A stretch of 12,603 bases of DNA from Candidatus Azambacteria bacterium (GTDB lineage: Bacteria; Patescibacteriota; Minisyncoccia; GWC2-36-17; WO2-46-25): the NCBI GenBank assembly GCA_024654415.1, contig JANLHQ010000020.1:1-12603 (forward strand), in the 5' to 3' direction. The stretch's first letter is position 1; every line of letters starts with the position of its first letter. Below are positions 1 to 7,726 of the stretch, piece by piece. A program made the translations under genes and the position numbers. The notes below the pieces were generated by a model that was given only the letters and a program-made list of their open reading frames with translations, made no database searches and was not told where the DNA came from.

Positions 1-3000
1 CAGGAGGAAGTGGCGGATCGGCGGGCGTAGTTACGCAACTTACATCGATCTACGCGCCCACCGGCACCTATACCTCGGGTGTACTTGATCTCGGCGGCCA
101 GGTGGATGTGACCGGCTTGGCATGGACGGAGACGAAACCCGGGAGCACAAATATTACCATGGAGGCGCGCTCCGGCAACGTTGCCATCCCCGACGGCTCA
201 TGGACGGGGTGGGCTTCTGTGGCAAACGGGGGAGACCCTGCCGGCGCCGTGCAGTACATCCAATACAGGGCGACGCTTTCCACCGCCGCAGTGACGGCGA
301 CGCCGACTCTGGATAGCGTGACGATTGATTATCAAACATCGGCAAACTATAATTTTTCACTTTCCCCGTTGCCGTCTTCCAGCGAAATAGTGGCGGGAGC
401 AGCTTCCGCGGTAATTTCAACGATCACGGTAGCGGTTCAGAACCCTCAGGACCCCAGTATTACCGATCCGGTAAATTTTTCCGCCATTGTTTCTCCGTCC
501 GGCCCGACCATTTCTTTCCGTGATACTGCGACGGGCCTTCCCGCGACCTCATGTCTTCCGAGTTCAGGGACATGCACGGTTGATATATATGCATCCAGCG
601 CCGCATTGGGAAACTTTAGCATTGAGGTTCGGGGGAGCAATGCGTCAATGACATATCCCGACGGACTTACGAAAACCGTTTATGTCCCACTTACTGTGCA
701 GCCACAAATGATATATGCGCCCAGCCTCACCGCATATCAAGGAGATGTAATTAAAGAATCGGCGACAAGTGCATATCCTGCGCCGACGGTTCAAACGCTG
801 CTAACAATTACGAGAAGTGGTGGTGCGGACGAAGGTATTGCGAGTATTGCGAGTAATGCACCCGCGGGCATTATTATGGTTGCATCACCCGCGAATTCAG
901 CGCCATTTGGAAGCACCTTTATGAGTACGCTTACTTTTAGCGCGGCAAGTACTGTCGCGAGCGCAGATTACCCGATCACAATCACTATCACCCCGATAAT
1001 TTCTGGTGCGGGGAATGCGCAAACAGTTTTGTTTACGCTAAGAGTACGCAACCCGCTTACGTATTCGTTATCGGCGAGCCCAGATAATGGCGCAGTGCTT
1101 CAGGGAAATAGCACTACAAGCACGATCAATGGCGCATATGGAGGATATCCTGCTGGCACAGAGAACGTAGTGTTTACAAATTTTACGTCCACTACTAATC
1201 CATCTGCATTTTCATCAGTGCCGTTGGTTGGCGTTATTTCAGTGAGCTTTATCCCATCGGTGTGTACGCTCAGTCAGAGCCAGACAACGTGCGCAAAAAC
1301 GATGAGCGTGTCTGCTTCAAGTAATGCGACACCAGGAACCTATCAGATTACTATTCCTGGCTCATCCTCGATCACGAGCTCAGCGCCGATCCCATCAGCA
1401 CTATATACATTGATCGTTACGGGACCATTCGATTTCATTATGACTATGGGTGCGCCAATCGCACCATGTACACTCCCCACGGGGTGCGAAGTAGAACAAG
1501 GGACGAGTATTCAAGTTGCAGTGAATGTAAGCTCAATTTCTGCCGGGGGAGAAGATGTTGCATTCAGCTTACAGGGTCTCCCCGCAGATGTTTCTTCACA
1601 GGTTGTATACAACCCTGATCCATGTAGGCCATCTTTAACGAGCACATGTGTTATCACGTTTATTATTTCTCCAGAAAGCACTGCGGAAACCAAGACATAC
1701 GCTGTTAATCTTGTCGGCGCAAGTTCAAAAAAAATGCATTCACTCCCATTTGCGTTAACAATAACACCAGGATTCACGTTTGAAATCTCACTTTCTGAGC
1801 CCTCAGGGGTTTCTATGCGTGGAGGTGGGGCTTCGGCGAGAGTGACCGTATTCATCACGGGGAGTGGCATCCCTAAGGCAGTCGCACTTAGCGTTGCTGG
1901 GTTAGCAGGCACTGGTGTTGTCCCAGAATATCAGGGCGGGCAACAGTCCTGTGTGCCGAAATGTGAGCCACAAATTGTTTTTAACGCCGCATCAGCACTA
2001 AACTGTCCGCCCGATGGAAAGTGTATTTATAATATAATGATCACAGGAATGTATGGAACGCAGGTGGTACAGAAGCCATACACACTTACCGTGGTTAATC
2101 CTTTTAATTTCGACCTTGCACTTTCAAGTACGCAGGGGAGTATAATGCAAGGAGGGAATAATGCGCCGTGTGCCGGCGACGAGTCGCCGAGTTCTACGCC
2201 GGGAAAATGCGATAAAAAGACGGTACTCGAGGTTACATGGCTTGCAGGCGGAAGTGGCACAGAGGTAGTGTCTCTTAGCGCATCGGTGATCCCTAATCCA
2301 ACCCCTATTTTACCAGCTGATATCGTTAGCTTTAATCCCGATTCTATTACGGGACTTGAACAAGCGTCGGAATGTGCAGAATCAGCTAAAAGCTCAACTT
2401 TGTGTTCAATTATTACATTAACCGCTCCCATTGGATTAGTATCGGATTCATATACGATACTAATAGTTGCAACATCAGGAACGGTGGTGAAGACAAAAAC
2501 ATACGCGCTCACCGTAGGTACGACGCTAAATTTTGAACTTAGTACCGATCCAAAAAGTGAGCGGGTGGAACAAGGCTTCTCAAGTGCACTGGTGACGATT
2601 ACGGCGCAAAATATGTTAGCCCAACAGGTAAGTAGTACTATTTCATTTACTATTGGGGATGCAAAATATAAGCTTCCCAAAGATGTGACGGTTAATCCGA
2701 GTATTCTCGCATCATGTACACTGGAGGCTCCACTTGACGCAACTTGTGACTCCTCGATTAGATTTGATGTTGGTCCCGATGCTATTAATGGGACATACCT
2801 CATTCCTATTATTGGGAAGAGTGGCCCTATAAAACAACTAGTGTATTACACATTGAAAGTGGGTCCACTTGATCTTGTGAGCTTTGTATCGCCAGAATTT
2901 AAAACTGATCCTCATCAGCGCCCACAAGGAAGCTTTACATGGTCGCCACCTGCGATATTTGTGGGCGACACAGTGAGCCTTGATGCTACACCATCAACAG

Positions 3001-3311
3001 TATATGTAGCGGGGCAACCAGGAACTGCGGCAGCCACGCCAGCAAATGGCACTAATGCGGAGTTCTCTTGGAATATTCCTAACACGACGGAGACCCCTCA
3101 AGCAGCCCCTAATCCAACGATAACATTTGGGAAATCAGGACCATTTGTTGCCTCTCTTACAATTACTGACAACGAAACCCTGCAGTGTTATAATGCCCTT
3201 TCAGTTCCTGAAGATTGTTGGTGTTCTGTTGTCGCGGCAGAAATGATAGGTGGTGCTGATATTGAGGTATCTAAGCCGCGGCCGTCGTTTAGGGAAGTAA
3301 CACCGCAATAA
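1..3311 (+). CDS. Giant secreted Ig-like repeat protein with C-terminal PKD-like domain (5' partial)
   Basis: The frame is open from base 3 to a TAA at 3309-3311 with no stop upstream, so the true start lies left of the window. The GTG at 102 is only an internal valine codon. The visible part is about 1,103 residues. It begins with a Gly/Ser-rich stretch (GGSGGS) and a beta-sandwich-like segment ending YIQYRATLSTA then TLDSVTIDY, a pattern seen in many bacterial surface proteins. Seven tandem Ig-like units follow (348-2867), then a PKD-like domain (about 2868-3230) with VGDTVSLDATPS, FSWNIPN and SLTITDNE. Almost every unit has a close cysteine pair, which suggests disulfides outside the cytoplasm. 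No LPXTG motif or C-terminal membrane segment is visible. It ends 6 nt before pilM, so co-transcription is likely. Role inferred: surface or pilus-associated adhesin. GC is about 63% in bases 1-300, against roughly 35-45% in lines sampled between 2100 and 2700. The coding and domain calls are firm; the function is not. Confidence 0.85.
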   Translation, partial: GGSGGSAGVVTQLTSIYAPTGTYTSGVLDLGGQVDVTGLAWTETKPGSTNITMEARSGNVAIPDGSWTGWASVANGGDPAGAVQYIQYRATLSTAAVTATPTLDSVTIDYQTSANYNFSLSPLPSSSEIVAGAASAVISTITVAVQNPQDPSITDPVNFSAIVSPSGPTISFRDTATGLPATSCLPSSGTCTVDIYASSAALGNFSIEVRGSNASMTYPDGLTKTVYVPLTVQPQMIYAPSLTAYQGDVIKESATSAYPAPTVQTLLTITRSGGADEGIASIASNAPAGIIMVASPANSAPFGSTFMSTLTFSAASTVASADYPITITITPIISGAGNAQTVLFTLRVRNPLTYSLSASPDNGAVLQGNSTTSTINGAYGGYPAGTENVVFTNFTSTTNPSAFSSVPLVGVISVSFIPSVCTLSQSQTTCAKTMSVSASSNATPGTYQITIPGSSSITSSAPIPSALYTLIVTGPFDFIMTMGAPIAPCTLPTGCEVEQGTSIQVAVNVSSISAGGEDVAFSLQGLPADVSSQVVYNPDPCRPSLTSTCVITFIISPESTAETKTYAVNLVGASSKKMHSLPFALTITPGFTFEISLSEPSGVSMRGGGASARVTVFITGSGIPKAVALSVAGLAGTGVVPEYQGGQQSCVPKCEPQIVFNAASALNCPPDGKCIYNIMITGMYGTQVVQKPYTLTVVNPFNFDLALSSTQGSIMQGGNNAPCAGDESPSSTPGKCDKKTVLEVTWLAGGSGTEVVSLSASVIPNPTPILPADIVSFNPDSITGLEQASECAESAKSSTLCSIITLTAPIGLVSDSYTILIVATSGTVVKTKTYALTVGTTLNFELSTDPKSERVEQGFSSALVTITAQNMLAQQVSSTISFTIGDAKYKLPKDVTVNPSILASCTLEAPLDATCDSSIRFDVGPDAINGTYLIPIIGKSGPIKQLVYYTLKVGPLDLVSFVSPEFKTDPHQRPQGSFTWSPPAIFVGDTVSLDATPSTVYVAGQPGTAAATPANGTNAEFSWNIPNTTETPQAAPNPTITFGKSGPFVASLTITDNETLQCYNALSVPEDCWCSVVAAEMIGGADIEVSKPRPSFREVTPQ
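348..2867 (+). repeat. Seven diverged tandem Ig-like units (about 110-141 aa each)
   Basis: Protein-level repeats start near 348, 708, 1059, 1428, 1773, 2103 and 2526. Most units open with an aromatic-x-[FL] strand (YNFSLS, TYSLSA, FDFIMT, FTFEIS, FNFDLA, LNFELS). They then show V-x-QG (VLQG, VEQG, IMQG, VEQG), a hydrophobic strand with LS or LQGLP, a cysteine pair, a GTY-x-I-x-I-x-G strand, and a closing YxLTV before the next unit. Unit lengths are about 360, 351, 369, 345, 330, 423 and 342 nt. The second unit (708-1058) is the most degenerate and lacks cysteines. The repeats are too diverged to see at DNA level, so they are old duplications rather than recent slippage. The layout resembles bacterial Ig-like/NEW3-like surface repeats by eye only. 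Confidence 0.75.
2435..2464. repeat. Intragenic 10-bp perfect inverted repeat
   Basis: ATTAGTATCG at 2435-2444 is exactly complementary to CGATACTAAT at 2455-2464, with a 10-nt loop. It lies inside the sixth Ig-like unit, where it encodes part of the S-D-S-Y-T-I-L-I strand. No T-tract follows, so it is not an intrinsic terminator. It may be chance or a local mRNA hairpin. Confidence 0.4.
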
Positions 3312-3317
3312 GCTCGC

Positions 3318-4445
3318 ATGAAATTATTTAATTTTTTTAAACAAAAAAGCTTTCTTGGTGTTGATATCGGTACTGCCGCCATCAAGGTGGTACAGTTGAG
3401 CAAAGAAAGAGATACGTATCGGCTTGAGAATTACGGCGAAATTAAATTCGCCGCGGAAGAAGCGCCGATGGAGGTGTATCAGCAAAGCTCTCTCAAGATG
3501 CTTGATGAGCAAGTTGCCAGTCTCATCAAAAAGATAATTGCTAAAACAGGCATCACCGCAACGCAGGCGGCGCTGTCACTCCCCGTATTTTCAAGCTTTT
3601 CGACTATTATTGAGCTTCCCCCGATGCCAAAGGATGAAATGGAAAAAGCAATCCAATTCGAAGCACGGCAGTATGTGCCTATTCCTATTAGTGAAGTATC
3701 GCTTGATTCGATAGTAATCGGCGAAGAACATAAGATACATAAAGAAAACGGAGGAAGTACAGATGGGAATGGGCAACAAAATGAACCGCAGACGGCAAAA
3801 CCACAGAGAAAAAAGCATGTAGAGGTGTTGCTGGTGGCGGTGCCTAATGAAATTAAGAAAAAATATCAGCGCATCGCAGAACTCTCTGGCTTAAACCTCA
3901 TTGCGCTCGAAATGGAAACATTTCCGCTCGCGCGCGCACTACTGAAAGGGGATCCTACAATTACCATAATTGCCGACGTTGGCGCTCGCTCAACGGATAT
4001 TTGTATCGTTGACAACGGGTTTGTGCGCATATCCCATAACTTTGAATTCTCGGGCGTTGATATTACGAAGGCGTATGCGGAATTCGCGAAGCTGAATTTT
4101 ATCGATGCAGAGCGCGCTAAAAAAGTGACCGGCCTTAATCTTACGCCGGGACAGCTTTCTGAGGCGAAGGCCCTCGTGGGAATTGTTGATAGTATTATTA
4201 ATGAGATCGATCGGATCATTCATTCTTATTTTAATAAAACAGGGAGAGAGGTTAAGCAAGTAGTGCTTGCGGGAGGGGTGTCGTTTATGCCGGGCTTCGT
4301 GGAGCGGCTTCAAGAGAAGTTGAATACACCCGTAATAATGGGGAAGCCGTTTGAGAATATCGTATACCAAAAAGAGCTCGAAAAAACACTCACTGAGATC
4401 GGCCCAACATTTGGCGTGGCCGTTGGTCTTGCAATGAGGAGATGA
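3318..4445 (+). CDS. pilM: Type IV pilus assembly protein PilM (actin-like ATPase)
   Basis: PilM is the cytoplasmic, actin-fold ATP-binding protein that binds the N-terminal tail of PilN and couples the inner-membrane platform to the motors. The 375-residue product has the first phosphate motif LGVDIGTAAIKVV (about 13-25), the second phosphate motif ADVGARSTDICIVDNG (from about 219) and the adenosine motif VLAGGVSFMPGF (about 315-326). It ends in the typical GLAMRR. Between about residues 135 and 167 sits a hydrophilic Gly/Asn/Gln/Lys-rich insertion that looks disordered, making the protein slightly longer than the usual ~350. ATG 3318 is chosen because the conserved N-terminus begins there, 6 nt after the preceding gene. 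No Shine-Dalgarno sequence is visible. It ends in TGA, the only TGA stop in the window. Confidence 0.96.
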   Translation: MKLFNFFKQKSFLGVDIGTAAIKVVQLSKERDTYRLENYGEIKFAAEEAPMEVYQQSSLKMLDEQVASLIKKIIAKTGITATQAALSLPVFSSFSTIIELPPMPKDEMEKAIQFEARQYVPIPISEVSLDSIVIGEEHKIHKENGGSTDGNGQQNEPQTAKPQRKKHVEVLLVAVPNEIKKKYQRIAELSGLNLIALEMETFPLARALLKGDPTITIIADVGARSTDICIVDNGFVRISHNFEFSGVDITKAYAEFAKLNFIDAERAKKVTGLNLTPGQLSEAKALVGIVDSIINEIDRIIHSYFNKTGREVKQVVLAGGVSFMPGFVERLQEKLNTPVIMGKPFENIVYQKELEKTLTEIGPTFGVAVGLAMRR

Positions 4446-4459
4446 AATTACCAGGAATG

Positions 4460-4468
4460 TGATATAAT
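4460..4468 (+). promoter_or_regulatory. Extended -10 promoter in the pilM-pilN gap
   Basis: TGATATAAT at 4460-4468 is a perfect extended -10 (TG-N-TATAAT) in the 62-bp gap between pilM and pilN, the widest gap in the 3318-5941 block. No good -35 lies at 16-18 bp, as is usual for extended -10 promoters. A start site near 4475 would leave a leader of about 33 nt before the pilN ATG at 4508. It could give pilN-pilO-pilB expression independent of the giant upstream gene. Confidence 0.6.
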
Positions 4469-4507
4469 AAAAAAAGCGCAACGTTTATGATTCATTGGTT
4501 ATGATTT

Positions 4508-5038
4508 ATGCCTGATATATCGCTATTACAGCAAGAAAATTATGGTGTACAGGAAGAGGAAAGTAAAATTCCTGGCTTTATTTCTACAATCGCATTTGTT
4601 GTAATGATAATCGTTGCTGGCGGGTATGCGGCACTCTATACCTACGATCAGATGCTCGTAAAAAAAACAGTAGAAATAAACGAGAACATCAAAAATCTGA
4701 ATGCGGGCGAGGTGACGGATACGGTTGATGAGTTGAAAAAACTTGGGACGCAGGCGAAAATTTTGAAAGAATTGCGGGAAATACATACGGCGCCGACACA
4801 GCTTTTTCTCGCCATAGAGCAATCAACGCACCCGGCCATTTCTTTTAATGACGCAGCCATTGATGTAGTGAATAAAAAGATAAAAATGAAAGGTACTGCG
4901 CCAAGTGCCGCGGTGCTTGCGCGGCAGGCGGAAATTTATGCAGAAGATGGCAATACCGCTTCATTTTTGGTTGAGAATATAGGATACGGAGAGAAGCCGG
5001 CGGTGTCATTTCAATTAAGTATGGATATCAAAAATTAA
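4508..5038 (+). CDS. pilN: Type IV pilus assembly protein PilN
   Basis: PilN is a bitopic inner-membrane protein. Its short cytoplasmic tail binds PilM and its external ferredoxin-like domain pairs with PilO. The 176-residue product has a short N-terminal tail with ISLLQQ (4-9), where typical PilN has an INLLP motif. One membrane segment follows (about 23-45), then a charged, probably coiled helix (about 50-85), and a C-terminal alpha/beta domain with the strand IKMKGTAPSAAVLARQAEIY and a closing VSFQLSMDIKN. Length and position after pilM fit the family. The tail carries Q where the usual proline of LLP would be, so the PilM-docking motif is degenerate. ATG 4508 follows a promoter-like gap. 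The ATG at 4501 is out of frame. No Shine-Dalgarno is seen. Confidence 0.88.
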   Translation: MPDISLLQQENYGVQEEESKIPGFISTIAFVVMIIVAGGYAALYTYDQMLVKKTVEINENIKNLNAGEVTDTVDELKKLGTQAKILKELREIHTAPTQLFLAIEQSTHPAISFNDAAIDVVNKKIKMKGTAPSAAVLARQAEIYAEDGNTASFLVENIGYGEKPAVSFQLSMDIKN

Positions 5039-5041
5039 CCT

Positions 5042-5602
5042 ATGGATAGACGGTATCTTGTTGCGGGATTATTCTTTGTGGTTGCTATGATTATTGCAAC
5101 TATGCTTGTGTACCCGAAATATCAAGCAATGAGATCTTCCGGACAAATTGCGGTAGAAAGGCAAAGAGCATTCGACTCACAAATAGCGTTGGCGCAGGAT
5201 ATCAATCGCTTGAAATCACAGTATAAAGAAGTAAAGAAAGAGTTTGCGGTGGTAGAGCAGTTAATCCCCCTCTATGATGAACAAAGTGACGCGAATCTTT
5301 TCGTTGAGCTTGAGGGGTTGACTGCACGGAGCGGCGTGTTGCTTGATGCTATCAGCTTCAGCAAGAATAAAACGATCGGCAAGCAGGTGGAAAAGAGATA
5401 TCATACAACTAACGCGCAAATCTCTCTCAAGAGCGACTATAGAAGTTTTAAGAATTTTATGCGCTCGATTGAAACAAGCGGGCACCTGATGGATCTCACG
5501 CTTATTTCAGTGTCTGCGGCTGGGGGAGAAGGGGAAGATGGTGCTGACGCGACACAACAACTGCTAACCATGAAGATAAGTATTGATGCGTATTATCAAT
5601 AA
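5042..5602 (+). CDS. pilO: Type IV pilus assembly protein PilO
   Basis: PilO is the bitopic partner of PilN in the alignment complex that surrounds PilC. The 186-residue product has an N-terminal membrane segment (about 5-23, LVAGLFFVVAMIIATMLVYP) and a charged helical stretch (about 30-75, with QALAQDINRLKSQY-like heptads). The C-terminal domain carries the family-typical LIPLYDEQSDANLFVELEGL, followed by SDYRSFKNFMRSIETSGHLM and a final strand LLTMKISIDAYYQ. It starts 3 nt after pilN stops, so translation is probably coupled. PilO sequences diverge strongly, but the R-x-F-x-N-F-M-R-x-I-E motif with this gene order makes the call secure. Confidence 0.9.
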   Translation: MDRRYLVAGLFFVVAMIIATMLVYPKYQAMRSSGQIAVERQRAFDSQIALAQDINRLKSQYKEVKKEFAVVEQLIPLYDEQSDANLFVELEGLTARSGVLLDAISFSKNKTIGKQVEKRYHTTNAQISLKSDYRSFKNFMRSIETSGHLMDLTLISVSAAGGEGEDGADATQQLLTMKISIDAYYQ

Positions 5603-5611
5603 TATATAAGC

Positions 5612-5941
5612 ATGCAACTACTTCCCCAGGATCCAAAAAAAAGAAAATTACTACTCATCATCGGTGCTGCCGTGCCAGTACTTGCGGCGGCCATTTTTTT
5701 CTTTATGACATATAGCGCATCCACTCCTTTGTCTGAGGTCCCGCAGACGGCGAGTATCGCCGGGGGAACGGTTTCCGAAGGATCTTTGAAAATTATAGAA
5801 GGGAATGTTGTAGTGCTTCGTGAAGAGCTACAGAATAGTTTTTATAAATCATTGAGGCAGTATGCCACAGTTCCTGACACCGCTACGCCAGGGAAACAGG
5901 ATCCATTTGCCAGTCAGCAGGGGGAAAAAAGAGAGCAGTAG
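5612..5941 (+). CDS. Small bitopic membrane protein in the pilP position
   Basis: This 109-residue protein starts 9 nt after pilO. It has a basic N-terminus (MQLLPQDPKKRK), one membrane helix (about 13-33), and a short external part with a possible short helix (KIIEGNVVVLREELQNSF). Its tail is proline/polar and ends in GKQDPF (residues 94-99), 10 residues before the stop. Two features suggest a pilus-platform role. The N-terminus resembles the LLP tail of PilN. The GKQDPF resembles the xxDPF patch found in PilP, although the PilP beta-domain is absent and there is no lipobox. I do not recognise a named family. It is real by operon position and spacing, and a platform subunit is a plausible inference. 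A homopurine run with seven Gs (5947-5953) follows the stop. The 66-nt gap to pilB holds no clear promoter. Confidence 0.75.
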   Translation: MQLLPQDPKKRKLLLIIGAAVPVLAAAIFFFMTYSASTPLSEVPQTASIAGGTVSEGSLKIIEGNVVVLREELQNSFYKSLRQYATVPDTATPGKQDPFASQQGEKREQ

Positions 5942-6007
5942 GGAGAGGGGGGGTAATCATACAATCTCGTTCTACTCATCATCAGGGAGCGCACTAATTT
6001 CTAGTTT

Positions 6008-7726
6008 ATGCCTATTACACTCATCGACATTCTTCTTAAAGACGGCAAGATCACTCGTGCCGATGCGGACGCGTTTCGCAATGAGCTAAGGACAAAACGA
6101 ATTACAGAGGAAGACTCTTTACTTGCAAAGCTCCCTGAGGATTTAGTGTTTGAAGCAAAGAGTAAATTTTACGGCGTACCGCTGAAAGTGTTCGATGAGG
6201 ATTTTATCATCACGCATGATGTGCTTTCCCAGATCTCGGAAGACGCGGCAAAAATGTATAAGTTCATCGCCTTTGCGCGAGTGGATGATGATACGCTTGA
6301 AGTAGGGGTTGTAAATCCCCAAGACGTGAGAGTGCTCGATGCGCTCAAATTTATTCTTACAAGTAAGAATATGAACGCAAAGATCTTTCTTGTCACGCCA
6401 CGGCAATTTGATTTTCTCTTTCAGCAATATTCAAGCTTGCACGGTGAGGTGAAGGAAGCGCTCCAGCGACTTGAAGAGGACATTACCGATATTGATGCGA
6501 TGGTTGGTCAGAGGATCGATATCGAGGAGCTCACCGCCGATGCGCCAATCGCACGCGTCGTTGCTGTTATTTTTAAACATGCGTTCGAGGGAAGGGCGTC
6601 CGATATTCACATCGAGCCGCTTGATAAAACTACGCGGGTGCGTTTCAGAGTTGATGGCATATTGCACTCGAGCTTGATGCTTCCCAAGAGCATTCATAGT
6701 GCGATTGTGTCGCGCATTAAGATTCTCACTAATTTGAAAATTGACGAATCCCGTGTTCCACAAGATGGGCGCTTTCGCTCAAGGATATCCGGAAGTATTA
6801 TTGATTTTCGTGTGTCGTCGTTTCCTACTATCAATGGCGAAAAGATTGTGATGCGCCTTTTGGACCCATTTGCGGGCGTAAAATCGCTTGAGGAATTAGG
6901 GTTTGGAGGGACGGGATTTGAAATGATCAAGCGCGCGATAGATAAGCCATACGGCATGATCTTGGTAACGGGGCCGACGGGAAGCGGAAAATCAACAACA
7001 CTTCAATCGCTCCTTGGCACAGTGAATAAAGAGGGTATTAACCTGGTGAGTTTAGAGGACCCAGTGGAATATAATATTGAAGGCGTGAATCAATCACCAG
7101 TACGGCCAGAGCTCGGATACACATATGCGAGCGGTTTGAGGAGTATTTTGCGCCAGGACCCTGATATTGTGATGGTTGGTGAAATTCGAGACCAAGAGAC
7201 CGCTCAGCTTACCGTACATGCCGCATTAACGGGACATGTGGTGCTTACGACACTCCATACCAATAATGCCATCGGTGTCATCCCACGCCTTTCTGATATG
7301 GGGGTGGAGTCGTACCTTATTCCCTCAGCGGTAGTACTTATGGTGGCGCAGCGATTGGTAAGGAAATTGTGCAACGATTGTAAACATCAGGTGGAGGCGC
7401 AAGGGCGCGCGAAACAAATCATTGATGAGGTGATAGCCACAATGCCGAGCAAGGCACAAGAACGCGTAAAGAGTGATATGTATCATGTATGGGAGTCAGT
7501 AGGGTGTGGGAAATGCATGCATAAAGGCACTAAGGGAAGAATTGCTATTTTTGAGGCGCTTGAAATGACGTCAGAACTTAAACAGATTGTCATTGAGGGT
7601 ATTACCGAGAAAAAGATCATAGATGAATCATTGCGCCAAGAGATGATGACGATGAAGCAAGACGGTATTATTAAGGTGCTTGAGGGCTCCGTGTCCTTGG
7701 AAGAGGTTTTGCAGTCAACGACATAG
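6008..7726 (+). CDS. pilB: Type IV pilus extension ATPase PilB (GspE/PulE family)
   Basis: PilB is the hexameric cytoplasmic motor that powers pilin assembly through PilC. The 572-residue protein has an N-terminal T2SSE_N/MshEN-type domain (about 15-140) and a PAS-like N2 segment (about 185-290, with GRASDIHIEP and VPQDGRFRSRISG). The core carries Walker A GPTGSGKST (322-330), Asp box VSLEDPVEYNIEGVNQ, Walker B RQDPDIVMVGEIRD (382-395, with Glu392) and His box ALTGHVVLTTLHTNNA. Zinc-binding pairs CNDC (455-458) and CGKC (500-503) are both intact, as in PilB/GspE and unlike PilT. Length matches the family. The start is 66 nt after the preceding gene; an AGGGAG lies 18 nt upstream, too far for normal ribosome binding. 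The neighbouring pilT lacks the zinc motif, which separates extension from retraction motor. Confidence 0.97.
   Translation: MPITLIDILLKDGKITRADADAFRNELRTKRITEEDSLLAKLPEDLVFEAKSKFYGVPLKVFDEDFIITHDVLSQISEDAAKMYKFIAFARVDDDTLEVGVVNPQDVRVLDALKFILTSKNMNAKIFLVTPRQFDFLFQQYSSLHGEVKEALQRLEEDITDIDAMVGQRIDIEELTADAPIARVVAVIFKHAFEGRASDIHIEPLDKTTRVRFRVDGILHSSLMLPKSIHSAIVSRIKILTNLKIDESRVPQDGRFRSRISGSIIDFRVSSFPTINGEKIVMRLLDPFAGVKSLEELGFGGTGFEMIKRAIDKPYGMILVTGPTGSGKSTTLQSLLGTVNKEGINLVSLEDPVEYNIEGVNQSPVRPELGYTYASGLRSILRQDPDIVMVGEIRDQETAQLTVHAALTGHVVLTTLHTNNAIGVIPRLSDMGVESYLIPSAVVLMVAQRLVRKLCNDCKHQVEAQGRAKQIIDEVIATMPSKAQERVKSDMYHVWESVGCGKCMHKGTKGRIAIFEALEMTSELKQIVIEGITEKKIIDESLRQEMMTMKQDGIIKVLEGSVSLEEVLQSTT

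Noticed and set aside
2027..2803. 258-aa open frame on the minus strand
   Set aside because: It lies wholly opposite the Ig-repeat gene, has no recognisable domain, and arises because that gene's codon pattern leaves few stops on the other strand.
102..3311. Start of the giant gene at GTG 102
   Set aside because: The frame is open back to base 3 and the residues before 102 (for example SGVLDLGGQ) belong to the same domain, so 102 is an internal valine codon.
1..3311. PilY1-type tip adhesin
   Set aside because: The visible part has no beta-propeller repeats or PilY1 calcium site; it is an Ig/PKD architecture, so the PilY1 name would be unsupported.
4443..4445. TGA read as glycine (code 25)
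   Set aside because: pilM ends at the usual family C-terminus at this TGA and no gene in the window needs in-frame TGA to stay open.
3990..4481. 163-aa open frame on the minus strand over pilM
   Set aside because: It is opposite the well-conserved 3' half of pilM, and its translation has no family-like features.
5960..5965. TACAAT as a pilB -10 promoter
   Set aside because: It is one mismatch from consensus but has no -35 at proper distance and no TG extension, so it cannot be separated from chance.
5862..6089. 75-aa + strand frame bridging the small membrane protein and pilB
   Set aside because: It overlaps two better-supported genes in another frame and has a low-complexity Ser-rich translation. 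I considered a frameshifted extension of the small protein through the G7 run, but its own stop gives a sensible end.
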